A stretch of 64,000 nt of DNA from Lolium rigidum (Eukaryota > Streptophyta > Magnoliopsida > Poales > Poaceae). This document shows positions 20,073 through 30,509 of this stretch, piece after piece. The position numbers and the translations under genes are program-made. Location: contig NC_061508.1 in the NCBI RefSeq assembly GCF_022539505.1, forward strand, positions 268,838,736-268,902,735. The letters are read 5' to 3'. Each line of letters begins with the position of its first letter. Position 1 is the stretch's first letter. Under the pieces are notes generated by a model that did not search any database, was not told where the DNA came from, and saw only the letters and a program-made list of their open reading frames with translations.

Positions 20073-21630
20073 TAAGAACCCCTCTCCCTTCCCCTCTCCA
20101 TCCCCCTCTTCCTTCCCTCTATCTGCCTCCGAATTCTTGCAGTAGTTCTTGCAAGAATGCTTGATGTGCTCTGGTTGCAGTAAGAAAAAATTGAAGTTCT
20201 TGCCTCCAAAAATCCTTAGTTCTTGTAGTAGTTTATAGTTCTTGATGTGCTCTGGTCGATTTAGGGTTTATAGTTTATGCTCTCTGGTTGCAGTAAGAAA
20301 AAATTGAGATGTAGGATTCTACTGAAAATGCCTAATGCAAATGCTACTGAAATGCTACTGAAAATAAAAACTAGACACTAGGCAGTATGTTAGTTCTTCA
20401 TTAAATGAAAATAAAAATGGTTTTGCTAGCTAAATTGGTTTAGCTCATTTAGGTTTTGCTCTCTGGTTTGCTAAAATGGTTTGCTAAAATGGTTCATTTA
20501 GCTGGAGAATTGGCATGTTATGTGCTGGAGGGTGATGGTTATGGTGAAATGCTACTGTGAAAAAAGCTCATGTTACTGTCACATTTCAAAACCAGGCCAA
20601 AGTTGAATAACCTGTATACATGTGTATTAAATGATTTAGGATTTAAATTGGTGCTATGCATAGTTGATGCTAGTTCTCTGGTTTAGGATTTAAAATGCAG
20701 TAGGTCTAGTTGCTAGTTTAGGACAAATGATAAAAATTGGTTCTCTAGTTGCAACTAAATCAATTTTAAAATGAAAATTTAAAATGCAGTAGGTTTATTT
20801 GCTAGTTGCTATTTGCTTTAAATGATGAAATGCAGTAGCAAATGCTTTACATGTTACTCCATGTTACTCCTACTGGTCATGCTACTGCTACTGCTACTGT
20901 TCTTGAGAAAAAATGGTCATGCTTTGGGAAGATTAGCACAGAGTGACTTCTCAGCTGGGTTTTGGTCTCGCTATCGCTTTTTGAAAATAAGCAAGGCATA
21001 ATTTCAATTTTAATCTAAACTTCCAGGGAATAAGCCAAGGCTGTATGTCTGTAAACAATAAAAGAAAATAAATTTGTTCTCTGGTTCATTTAGCTCATTT
21101 AGGTTTTGCTAGTATAAATGTCAGCACCTCTGTATGTTCAAAACCTTGTGATCTGTACCTCTCTTTTTCTAAAAAATACATATAATGCTGCCAGGGATGC
21201 CAGTAAACCAATTTGAGAATTTGAGAATTTGAGAATTTGAGATATGGTGGTATGGTGGTATGCTACTACCATATATATATAAATTCATGGCTGTCATAAA
21301 CAAATACTACTGCTGTTGGTACTACTACTGTTGGTACTACTGTTGGTTTAGATCATGTCATTTTTGTGCTGGTTTTAATGCTAAGTTGTTGCAAATGAAA
21401 ATGAAAAGTTCTTGTCTCTGGTTATATTTGTGAAATGCTACTGGTGGTATTTAGTTCATTAGGTGGAGTTCTCTGGTTATATTTGTAAAATGATACCGGT
21501 GAAATGAAGTTGTTATATATATGGTGATGGTTGAGATCTTGATGGTTATGGTGTAAGCATCAGGACAAGTGGATGTAGATGTGATGTTGGAAATGCTATA
21601 TATGGTTGAATTGTATATATATGTTTGCAG
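20073..21630 (+). other. Long leader intron of second CACTA gene
   Basis: About 1.5 kb of AT-rich sequence without ORFs, with many low-order repeats of TGCTACTG, TTTAGCTCATTTAGG and GAGAATTT. It ends with ATATATATGTTTGCAG (about 21630), a good acceptor. The intron call is inferred from the donor at 20073 and this acceptor. Confidence 0.45.
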
Positions 21631-21778
21631 GGATTGAGTTGCTATTGAGTGTCGGAATGTCGATTCATTTCCGTTCCGGCAATTCTAGCACTCGGCATGA
21701 CCAATTTTTAGCAAAGGTCGTGCTAGAATTTTTCCGTGAATTCTAACTCTTTTTCATCTTCTATTAGTGCAAGCCACC

Positions 21779-22816
21779 ATGGCGTCTCAAGAAGAATTAG
21801 AGGAGCACTACAATAGGCACTTCTTTAGGACGGAGGAGGATGCCGAGGCCGCTGGTGTTGGCGGCGACGAGGACCATGAGATGGAGGATGACGGCTGGGG
21901 GTAGTGCCGACGAGCCAAGCGGCAACGAGGCAAGCGACGCCGCCGGGGGTAGTACCTACGCGCCAAGCGGCGACGAGGCAGCCGGCGCCGCCGGGGGTGG
22001 CGGCGAGACAAGCGGCGACGATCCTAGCGGCGCCGCCGGGAGTAGTGGCACCGGGACAAGTGGTTCCAAGAGGCCGCGGAAGGCAAGGCGCCAAAACACG
22101 GTCGCCACCATCAGAGACACAATAAAAGAGGTGGACCCCGCCAGTGGTTTGCCGGTGGAGCCTAAGGATGTTGCCAAGGGTACGGCAACCAACTGGCATG
22201 TATCCTCCGAGAGGTCGTCAATCTCAACGAGACGGACCTCCGAGCTAAGAACAAAGCGCCTTTGCGAGCCCAGCTCATTGCGAGGTTGCACGCACGATAC
22301 AAGTTCCTAGGCGACTACGCCTCCAGTCATCAAACCAACAACATTGTGAACTCACAAGCCCTCCTGAAGTTCACCAAACACCTCGGCGGCTATAAGTACA
22401 TGGTGCGGAAGCTGATTGCTGAGGGCAAAGGTTTCGAAGAGGTCCACTCCGCCTTTCCGCATGTCACCCGGGCGGACTTTGATGCTTTTGTGGCCAATGA
22501 AGAGCTACAAGCAACCAAGAATCGCAAGTTGTGGGGGAAGGAAATGCGGGAGCTTAACATCGGCAACCACAACCTTGGGAGCCGTGGGTACGAGGGAAAG
22601 GAGCCCTATTGGGCGAAGGAGGACGAGGCGTATGTAAATGTCGTCATTGAGAACCCCTGGCTCAAGTACAAGGACCCGCTTGAAAGAAGATTCATCAGGT
22701 TCCGGTACCATAAGAAGAAACTAACCGGGGAACTTGTCACGGACCCGAAGGTCGTAACCGACATAATTTGGTTCACGAACGACAAGAAGGTCTGTCGTTG
22801 GAGAAAAAGCTGGTAA
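21779..22816 (+). pseudogene. CACTA second gene, Ptta/En/Spm (PF03004-like) part
   Basis: Begins CCACCATGGCG (good start context) with MASQEELEEHYNRHFFRTEE. A frameshift near 21900 leads into Ala/Gly/Ser-rich repeats (SGDEAAGAAGG type, encoded by imperfect AGCGGCGACGAG repeats) and then a basic KRPRKARRQ. A second shift near 22190 leads to the plant transposase (Ptta/En/Spm) block: RLHARYKFLGDYASSHQTNN, FEEVHSAFPHVTRADFDAFV and a Trp-rich segment ending NDKKVCRWRKSW. This family is thought to bind the transposon ends, like TNPA. The coding frame breaks at 22816, at or near a GTAAG donor. Confidence 0.72.
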
Positions 22817-23044
22817 GCAATTTACCGGTTTAATTAGATCAAGTATCGTTCATATAATAGTAGCAACATTTCTAAATGGTTCGCGTTTCTTCCGCGGGAA
22901 GAAGAAAGACAAAGACTTTCTCAAGGTGACGAAGGCTCCTCGTCCCGGGCGTCGACGGGCGGGGTAGCATGGGACAAGCCTCTCGTACGGGCGCTAAACA
23001 TCGTCAATGAGCATTCACCTACGAGAAGGCCGCATAGAGGCCGT

Positions 23045-23541
23045 GTGGTCGGCGCCGGTACGGGCCACAAGCATGGTCACTACGGCTTGTCGTCTGCGGC
23101 CGATAAAAATGCGCGCGATGAGAGGAAGCGGCGGGAGGCGGAGGAAATGAGGGAGTCAATCCTAGCCCAAGTCCAAGCTGGTTTGGTACGCAGCCGAGTA
23201 CCGCAACTCAAAGCTACACTCGTACCTGAAGTCAAAGCTGAAGTCGCCGCTTCGGTCCAAGAAGATTTCGACGCTCTACCCGCGTGGTATGAGGGTGGCA
23301 AACAAGCCCCCCCCCGAAAATGCAAGTGGTTAGCTTCGACGGCAGCAACTCGATGGCGCCGCCGTCCGCCGGCAATGACAATGTTATAATGGAGACTCCT
23401 CCGGCCGCCGGAAATGTCGCTGGTGCTAGGGATTCACCGTCCATGCCGGGTAGCAGCCCCTCCGTCACTTGCACACCCGCCGCCGCATGTGCCGGCCCGT
23501 CAACATTAGCCGAGCTCAACGCCCTCACGGTAATTAACTAA
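23045..23541 (+). pseudogene. CACTA second gene, middle exon (charged helix, Pro/Ala-rich)
   Basis: Two overlapping frames. The first has a charged helix (ADKNARDERKRREAEEMRES) followed by VPQLKATLVPEVKAEVAAS. A shift in the C-run at 23308 moves to SFDGSNSMAPPSAGNDNVIM and a Ser/Ala/Pro-rich end. This is the usual tail of the Ptta/En/Spm protein. It ends at a likely donor ACG|GTAATTAAC (23530). Confidence 0.5.
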
Positions 23542-23602
23542 TGTGTACATCAAGTTAATATATTAGTTTCATCATCCTTGCCCTCTCTCTAACGCCATAC
23601 AC

Positions 23603-24271
23603 ATGTTCTCGCAGGCGCTCTCAATGCCATGCACCTTCTCGATGAGAGTAAACGACGAACTCAAAGACGTCGCGAGGGGGTCCATCCTTCGGCCCCTGGA
23701 TAAGAAGTGGCACACACGAGATATGGCGGATGACGTTTACCGGGTTGAAGTGGATCGGGCGTTACCGGGCTATGAGGATTTGTTTCCTCCTAATCAACCG
23801 CATGGTGCCGATGACGATAGCCCGTTGAATCTAGCCTCACTGAAGGGTTGGGTACTACTATGGCCGAAGACCCTAATTCGGATCAACACCTACTCGGGGT
23901 CGACGGCAAGCAAAGACAAGCACCTTGCGGCGCCGGTGATCATCGCCCCACCAGAACGGCCAGCTGCGCCAGAGGTCAGCGCCCCACCACAACAGCCAGC
24001 TGTGCCAGAGGCCGAGGAATACGAACGTGAGAACTTCCAATGGGATATTCCTACATCTTCACAAGTTGTCCATGAGTATGCGCCGGCCTCGAAATATGTG
24101 TGCTCCAAGAAGCTGTTCGATTCTCAAGAAACGGCTGAGGAGGAAAATCTCGAGGAGGTCGCCACCGCCGCCGTCAAAAATATGCTCGAGCCCAAACACA
24201 CTCCGTGCTACGGCCACTACGGCGATGGATGGTCCAGCACTACAACCCAAGAAGAGGAAGAGGGCAAATAA
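23603..24271 (+). CDS. CACTA second gene, exon after TTCTCGCAG
   Basis: Starts after the acceptor ATGTTCTCGCAG (23614). It encodes ALSMPCTFSMRVNDELKDVA, RPLDKKWHTRDMADDVYRVE and ALPGYEDLFPP, then a Pro/Ala-rich double repeat (VIIAPPERPAAPEVSAPPQQ) and an acidic tail ending in a Glu run. I do not recognise a catalytic domain. By position and style it is the linker between the DNA-binding and the C48-like parts of the CACTA protein. Confidence 0.5.
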   Translation: MFSQALSMPCTFSMRVNDELKDVARGSILRPLDKKWHTRDMADDVYRVEVDRALPGYEDLFPPNQPHGADDDSPLNLASLKGWVLLWPKTLIRINTYSGSTASKDKHLAAPVIIAPPERPAAPEVSAPPQQPAVPEAEEYERENFQWDIPTSSQVVHEYAPASKYVCSKKLFDSQETAEEENLEEVATAAVKNMLEPKHTPCYGHYGDGWSSTTTQEEEEGK

Positions 24272-25492
24272 GAAGGACGCCCAAGACAAGGCGGCGGCAA
24301 AATCCAAGGACAATGTCCCACTCCTTGACAAGTTGCCAAACAATTGGCGACCTCTGCATCACTTGGGTGAACCGATGCTGCCGGAGCATGTCCTGAAGAA
24401 ACTCACCCCGGATATGAGGAGCTTGCATGAGAGCTGTCGAGCATGTGGAGAACCTTCTTCTCAAATCAAAGATCCTGGTTACCCTCTCTTCGTGGCGAAG
24501 GTGCCAACCGGCATGAACTTCGTCGAGAAGTACCCCGCGGACTTGTGCTTCATCCGGTTCAACGACATCTTCAGCATCTATCGCATGCAAGCGCTCCACT
24601 TTAGTGTGGTTCGCCTAGTTGCTCTTAGCTTGTCTTCCCGGATTGTTAAGGAGGGGACGCCGACCATCGCGATAATGGACCCCTTCTATATGCGGGAGAG
24701 CATCATACTGCAACGCCGGGGATCGCGCGATTGCCACCCAGACAGGTCGAGGATTTCATCGTTGGCGAACATTAAAAAGGGCGCCATTCTCATCCCTTAC
24801 TTCCCCGAGTAAGTAATCACTCGCTAGTCCCCCATCACCATTCTATCCTATATCTCCATTTGCATTTCCAAAAGTTAATCCGTGTGTTTTCCGCGAGAGA
24901 CAAGTTACGCACCCTCATCGTCGTGCACCCGCAACACTCGCATGCGGTCTATCTCGACTCGGGTAGGGACCGCAAGAAAGACTACACCCACATCGGGGCC
25001 CTTCTCAATGATGCTCTCACCGGCTTCGCCAACAAGGCGAGGCCCCCTCAAAGTAGAGAGGAAATCCCGAGGAGGCTTGGTCTTAACCCACACAACCAAC
25101 TTCCCCTGCCTCGGGCGATCGACGCAAGACAATGGGATGGACGCGTGGTACGCCATCCTTCGGATGCGAGGAGTACATAAAGCACGCAGATGACATGTTG
25201 CTGCCGAGAGAATCTCGAAACAGGTTTGCAAACATGGCGGATGTCCACGATAAAGAGATTAGAAAGAAGCTGGGGTCGCATCCAGCAGTTCATTTGCACG
25301 GTAATCCTGCAGGATGTCAACGGTAGGTCTGGCGAGTTCTTCTACGGCTACGGTCTACCACCTAATGACGAGATAGATCTCCGCTTGGAGATGTCGCGTG
25401 ATGAGAGGCCGTTCAACTCGCTTGAGGGCTGCCGTCCATTCCCCCTAGGCGTACAACCTGATCCTACGACGGGAACACTTGCTAAAGCTTGA
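24240..25492 (+). pseudogene. CACTA second gene, C-terminal part, possibly C48-protease-like
   Basis: Two main frames. 24240-24812: a basic start (KKRKRANKKDAQDKAAAKSK), then NNWRPLHHLGEPMLPEHVLK, LCFIRFNDIFSIYRMQALHF and IAIMDPFYMRES, which resembles the region before the Ulp1-like fold in plant CACTA proteins. 24872-25492: LIVVHPQHSHAVYLDSGRD, a pattern placed like the His strand of C48 peptidases, then a DNGMDAWYAILRMR segment where the catalytic Cys would be expected. No Cys is seen there, so an active protease is unlikely. There are at least three frameshifts. The fold call is inference. Confidence 0.45.
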
Positions 25493-25689
25493 ACGATATG
25501 TCCTTGAACTTCCGTATTGTAATAATTGCTATATATTCCAATAGAATCGACTTGTTGCTTTTATTTAGTTGTATGAATGTGCATGTGAACATGTGTCTAT
25601 AGTTTCATTTACTTTGCTATATATTTCAAGATTATGGTGTAGATAGCTTAATAATTATTTGCATTTACTCGACCACTACTTGCCTCGTA
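25493..25689. other. 3' flank of second CACTA gene
   Basis: AT-rich, no gene seen; it probably contains the polyadenylation region. Confidence 0.4.
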
Positions 25690-25700
25690 TTTGGAGTTCG

Positions 25701-26140
25701 CCGATGATTAGAATGTTCGGTCACTCATACACTCGGGGGTGGAGCCAGTGAGCCTTGGTGCGACGGCCACAAGTATCAATCTCTTGTGCATCCTACCTAG
25801 CCTCATCGACTCCATCCCTGGATGTTAATATTTGTTTCGACCGACAAAGTATGAGGCACGCTATTTAATTCGTACTACTTGTCTTTTATTTGAGTTCGCA
25901 CTTCTTAATTGCATTGGCCGATGATTAAAATGTTCGGTCACTTGTACACTCCGGGGTGGGGCCAATGAGGCTTGGTGTGATGGCCACAAATATCAATCTA
26001 TTGTGCATCCTACCTAGCCTCGCTGACCCCATCCTTGTATGTTATTATTTATTTCGACCAACAAAGTATGAGGCACATGCTATTTAGTTCGTACTACTTG
26101 TCTCTTATTTGAGTTGGCACTTGTTCATTGCATTGGTACT
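25701..26140 (+). repeat. 217-bp tandem duplication in the CACTA element
   Basis: Two adjacent imperfect copies, starting CCGATGATTAGAATGTTCGG (25701) and CCGATGATTAAAATGTTCGG (25918). Each includes GCATCCTACCTAGCCTC and CAAAGTATGAGGCAC. No reading frame crosses them. Confidence 0.85.
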
Positions 26141-26161
26141 AACGTTTTACTTGTCTTGTGA

Positions 26162-26424
26162 ATGGAGATGCCGACGACATATGTCGTGTACAAGGGGAGG
26201 GTTCCTGGAGTCTACGACGAGCGGGAGAACTGTCGGAGACAGTGCACCGTTTCGGCGGCAACAACTACAAGGGATACCCCACTAGGGTGGAGGCGGAAGG
26301 AAGATACGCCCGTTATGTAGCGGGAGAGATGAGGGACATGAGGAGGAACCGGATGAAGACCATGGCCTTCGTGATGATGGTCATCATGACCATGTTGGTC
26401 ATGTTCTATGTGATTGTAGTTTAG
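26162..26424 (+). pseudogene. Small ORF: RNase H1 N-terminal-like (HBD) domain plus C-terminal membrane segment
   Basis: Start MEMPTTYVVYKGRVPGVYDE at 26162, then a one-base shift near 26237 into VHRFGGNNYKGYPTRVEAE. YVVYKGRxPGVY..C..QV..F.GN.YKGY is the signature of the RNase H1 N-terminal domain (PF01693), which in RNase H1 binds RNA-DNA hybrids and double-stranded RNA. It is followed by a basic linker (RYARYVAGEMRDMRRNRMK) and a 20-residue Met/Val-rich hydrophobic segment ending in VIVV-stop at 26422-26424: a tail-anchor layout. No RNase H catalytic domain is present. It lies between the second CACTA gene and the right terminus. The same domain occurs in the viroplasmin of caulimoviruses, but nothing else viral is nearby. 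Confidence 0.72.
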
Positions 26425-26719
26425 GTTAGGACCTACATTGTGAGGTGTATGACGATACTTGTGACGATTATGTACCGAGACTTCTAACTTTGTGAAACTT
26501 CGTCGTTCGGTGTTGCATATGCACATGTGTTGTATGAATCAACATTCGGAACGAGACTTGTGTATTTGTGTATTGATACCGAAATGATACTTGACTCTCT
26601 ATGTGCTTCTCATATTGCATGTGCTTCTGTACAAATATGAACCGTGTTGTAAATATATACTCGCTTGTCAAATATGTATTCTAATATGCTGGAAAAAAGC
26701 TGAAAAAAGAATTTTCGAA
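26425..26719. other. Noncoding 3' region of the CACTA element
   Basis: No gene seen. AT-rich with several CATATG/TTGTGTAT motifs; probably the terminator of the small ORF. Confidence 0.4.
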
Positions 26720-26997
26720 TTTATTGCCGGCGCACCTAAATGACCTACTGCCGGCGCACGTGGCATGCGCCATCGCTGGAAGCACTACTGCCGGCGCAGC
26801 TGCTGGTGCGCCGGTGGAACTTATCCTTTGCCGGCGAAGCATCGATGGCGCGCCGGCAGTATCCGTCCTATCACCGGCGCACTGCCTGGTGCGCCGGCAG
26901 TGGCCAGTTATCACCGGCCCGTTCGCACCGGCGGGCTCATGGTGCGCCGGCAATGGGCCTTTTAGGTTCGCCGGCGGTAGGCCTTTTCCTTGTAGTG
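26720..26997 (+). repeat. CACTA right terminus and subterminal repeats
   Basis: About twelve GCCGGCGCA or TGCGCCGGC units in both orientations (e.g. 26725, 26751, 26791, 26890, 26941, 26970), the expected transposase-binding array. It ends in CTTTTCCTTGTAGTG. The 3-bp target duplication should be GTT (26998-27000) but its partner is left of the window. Confidence 0.9.
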
Positions 26998-27192
26998 GTT
27001 GTGTGCAGGTTCCACGTTGTTGCTGACACCGGTAGTGCGCCCTGCCAAAGTTAGCAAGCAACACCTTCTGAAGTGATTTATTTCTCCTATTGGTCGATTA
27101 AATTCTTGGCTTTTTACTGGGGGAAAACTTGCTGCTGTGCTCATCATACTTTCCTCTTGGGGTTTCCCAACTGCATGCTCTGCACAACATCA
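26998..27192 (+). repeat. Element C 5' LTR, 3' remnant
   Basis: Matches the end of the LTR at 31897-32092 (TTCCACGTTGTTGCTGACAC, GGGGTTTCCCAA, TGCACAACATCA) with small differences. The upstream part of this LTR lies beyond the CACTA, outside the window. Confidence 0.9.
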
Positions 27193-27203
27193 AGCTCTTT
27201 TTT

Positions 27204-27220
27204 TGGCACCGTTTCCGGGG
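27204..27220 (+). other. Primer-binding site of element C, tRNA-Asp-like
   Basis: TGGCACCGTTTCCGGGG differs by two bases from the TGGCGCCGTTGCCGGGG site complementary to plant tRNA-Asp that is used by Athila-group elements. Confidence 0.75.
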
Positions 27221-27345
27221 AGAAAGGGGATTTCTGCAAGGAGAGTCTCTCACTTCCAATCTCTTTACTTTGTTATTGCTTTTCTTAGTTCATTCCATGC
27301 TCACCTCCCATGTTGATGTTTCTTGTCTTTCACTAGTTAGGCTTA

Positions 27346-28008
27346 ATGGAAAACAACAATAAAATTAGAGAGCTTTATAGTATTTATCTTGATCTAGGAC
27401 ATGAAATGTTTGAAGAGAAAATTAAAAAACCTATGAAACTTTATTTGCATGATAATAGAAATGTTGTTAGTATTAATTCTTTGAACACCATTATTGCTAA
27501 TGCTATGGAAAAATCTAAGCTTGGGGAAGCTAGTTTTCATGAAAATGATCTTTTTAGTTCCCCAGCTTTAGAGGAGAAAATTTGCTATGATGATTACAAT
27601 GATGAATATGATATTTTCAGTCCACCTACTATTGATGAGAAAATTTATTATGATTACAATATGTCTCCTATATCTGATGATTATGGTGATGAGAATAGTA
27701 ATGATAGCTATTTTGTTGAATTTTCTCCCACTACAATTAATAAGAATGACTATCTTATGTGGAGAGTAATAATTATTTTATTCATGTGGCTCATGATAAG
27801 AATATTTTATGTGATATTTATATTGTTGAGTTTGTTCATGATGCTACTGAAAATTATTATGAGAGAGGAAAATATGGTTGTTGTAATTTTCATGTTACTA
27901 AAGCACCTCTTTTTATTTCCCAAGATGCTCTTGTTTTACCTACCCATGCTTGTTACTATGTGCTTCTTTGATTTATTTTCTTACAAGATTCCTATGAATA
28001 GGAAGTAG
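27346..28008 (+). pseudogene. Element C internal ORF, no known domain
   Basis: A 220-aa open frame starting MENNNKIRELYSIYLDLGHE. It has acidic/Tyr-rich repeats (two SPPTIDEKIYYDYN-like units, from EEKICYDDYN and DEKIYYDYN) and SYFVEFSPTTINKNDY. After about 27770 the true continuation appears to be in another frame (27759-27971: CDIYIVEFVHDATENYYERG), so a frameshift has occurred and the hydrophobic end of the first frame is an artefact. It is not a recognisable gag. I do not know its function. Confidence 0.6.
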
Positions 28009-30502
28009 GTTATACTTAAACGTGTTTCATATTTTCTCCTTGATGCTCTCTTTTGCTTCAATTCATATGTCTTATGTGAGCATCATCTCAAATTACTGAG
28101 CCTGACTGAATGGCGTTAAAGAAAAGCACTTTTGTGAGATAACCCATGTTTTATATCTATAATTTTTCTTTTGTTGAGTCTTGAAAGTTGTTACCTCTGT
28201 AATAACCTCTTCTTATCTTTTTTATTTCGTTTTTGTGCCAAGGATAGTCTCTAATAGAAAGACGGTAAGATTTAGGGAAGTTGTTGTCCCGAAACAGATT
28301 TTGTGATGTCAACAAAAAAAATCGTATTCCCAGCCAGAACGTCGGATTGATCTGATAATTTTTGTGCATATGCCCCAGGTTATTATCTAACTTTCCTTAG
28401 TTTTAAACTTTTCGATTTGAGTAACAAAGGATTTACGAAAATATCGATCTTTACCCGCTGTTCTGTTTTGACAGATTTCTACCACTATTTGCATTTGCCT
28501 CTTAATCTTTTTCTTTTGAATTCTTTTGAGAGAATGAGATTTTTAAAGAAGTTGCTACAGTAGCTAATGTTTTAGTGGAAGTTTGGCTTATGTTAGAGGT
28601 GAACCAAAGTGGATTTTTTATTTTGATTGCACTAATGTTGCTAATGAAAATTGTGTAAGGTTTTGTATGAAGGTAGTTTTCAAGCGTAAGGAGAGAAGAA
28701 TGATGTGATGAGAGCATCTTTATTTTTGTTTTTTGTTTTCTATTGTTTTTTTTGTTGTAGTATATGGTTGGATCCCATCATACTTGTTTTGAATAATGAC
28801 ACACTCTGTTTTCATTGCATAGAACACTCTAGTTTTTGCTCTTATTGTTCTGCGAGTGTTCTCTTTTGCTAGTACCACGTTTAGCTCTTGTTTTCCGCTC
28901 GTATTTTGTTCAGAGCTTGTTAGTTTTATTTATTTAGGTATGATTAGCTCTCTGGTTTTTATTGATTATTATCTATGAGAGTTGTTTCAAATAAATTGGT
29001 TGGTGTTGGAGACGAGTAAAATATTTCATGCTTATAGTGGTGCAAAATGAAGCTTGTTTAGATTGTGGCCTAGACTTTAGCATGTCATGTTAGATGTTAT
29101 TTTAATTATATTCTTAGTTGTTATTGTTGTAGCATGACTTGTCTCAAATAACCGAGAGTGCTTAATGTTCCATTGAAAGAATCATGTGTTGTTTCCATCA
29201 TACAAAAGCATAATATTATGGTATTCTTCTTTGATGCTTTAATTGGGTTGACCTGGCACATGCTTACACCATGTTATGACTACAAACCAGTCACCTCAAG
29301 CCTCTATGATCATTTAGTTTTTAACTTGTAATATCACTTTATGCTTGGATTAATAATGTTTTGTTGTTGCATGATTATGACCATTATTGCTCTCTTAGTT
29401 GGTCGCTCCCAGTCTTTTGCTAGCCTTCACCTGTACTGAGTATGAGCTCTACTCGTGCATCCAACTCCCAAAAACCAAAGTTTGCCAATTGTGTTCACCA
29501 TACCTACCTATATGTGGTATTTCACCGCCACTCGAAAGTAAATTGCTTGTGTGCTACCTTTAAACCTTCAAAAACTATTACCTCTTTTGTGTTCCTGTTT
29601 TAGCTCATGAGGAAGTGTTGGATGCTTTATTGTCTCTTTCATGTTTATTTTGGCTTCACACCTTGACTAGCATGCATAATGTGCTAGTCCTTAATATTGT
29701 AAAAAAAGCAGTGGGTGCCTAGCCCACAAAATATAAAATAAACAAATAATCAAATAAATCTCCTAACACTATGGACTTGAGAAATCATGAACTTAGCTTG
29801 TTCAAACAAAGGAGAAGAGGAACTTTATTGTTCTCTCTATGGGAGCCGCTTTTGAAGCCATTAAACATGATAGGATGATAGACCATTTGATGGCATTCGT
29901 TAACATAGACATACATACCTCTCAAAATACATTTTCAACACCTCTCTTTTATTTAAAATAAAAAAGCTCTAGCACATGAGTAATCTTGCTTCCCTCTGCG
30001 TAGGGACTTTCTTTTACTTTTATGTTGAGTCTTCATCTTTTAATTTTATGCACCAATTAAGAGAGTATAGTTGTCATTCTGAGTATAATGTGGATAGTCC
30101 CGAAATTTATTATTGATTGATTCATGATTATGTTATTGCTTGTTCTCAAATTACTTGTATGTAGTCACCCTTTGAACTTTAAAGGTGTCCTGGCATTTAT
30201 GTCTTGCTATTCCATGACGGACAAGATGAATACCACTTTGCTATGTTTACTCTATGCTAAAAAACAAACAGTTGCTTTGAGTGCACTATTATTCATGATC
30301 TTTTGTTTGAGTTACTTCTCATGTTTTAACATAGTTGTTAAGTTCTATTGTTAGAATTATATCTATCATGCCTATGTTTAGAGTACTTTGATCCCAGCTC
30401 ACAATGATTTTACAATAACTTGATCAAGATTGTGTTGGCTGCATGTCACCTCAAAATTATTTTGTTATCACTTACCTACTCGAGGACGAGCAGAAGTTAA
30501 AC
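28009..30502 (+). other. Element C internal noncoding region
   Basis: About 2.5 kb of AT-rich DNA without a credible gene on either strand; all ORFs are short and lack motifs. It ends in CTACTCGAGGACGAGCAG and the polypurine tract. Confidence 0.6.
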
Positions 30503-30509
30503 TTGGGGA
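30503..30509 (+). other. Polypurine tract of element C
   Basis: TTGGGGA immediately before the TG start of the 3' LTR. Confidence 0.6.

Larger units (their letters stand above)
1..26997 (+). mobile_element. CACTA (En/Spm) DNA transposon, right part, host of elements A and B
   Basis: The right end reads CCTTTTCCTTGTAGTG (ending 26997), the complement of a CACTACAAGG terminus. It is preceded by about a dozen GCCGGCGCA/TGCGCCGGC subterminal repeats. Inside lie plus-strand TNP2 transposase remnants (4242-5610 and 18899-19304) and a second element gene (21779-25492). The target is the 5' LTR of element C: LTR sequence resumes at 26998, matching 31897 onward. The left end is outside the window. 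Without elements A and B, the visible CACTA sequence is about 9.5 kb. Confidence 0.88.

Noticed and set aside
26162..26424. Endogenous caulimovirus (viroplasmin) interpretation of the small ORF
   Set aside because: Only the shared RNase H1 N-terminal-type domain is present; no coat protein, movement protein or viral polymerase nearby, and the ORF lies within CACTA borders.
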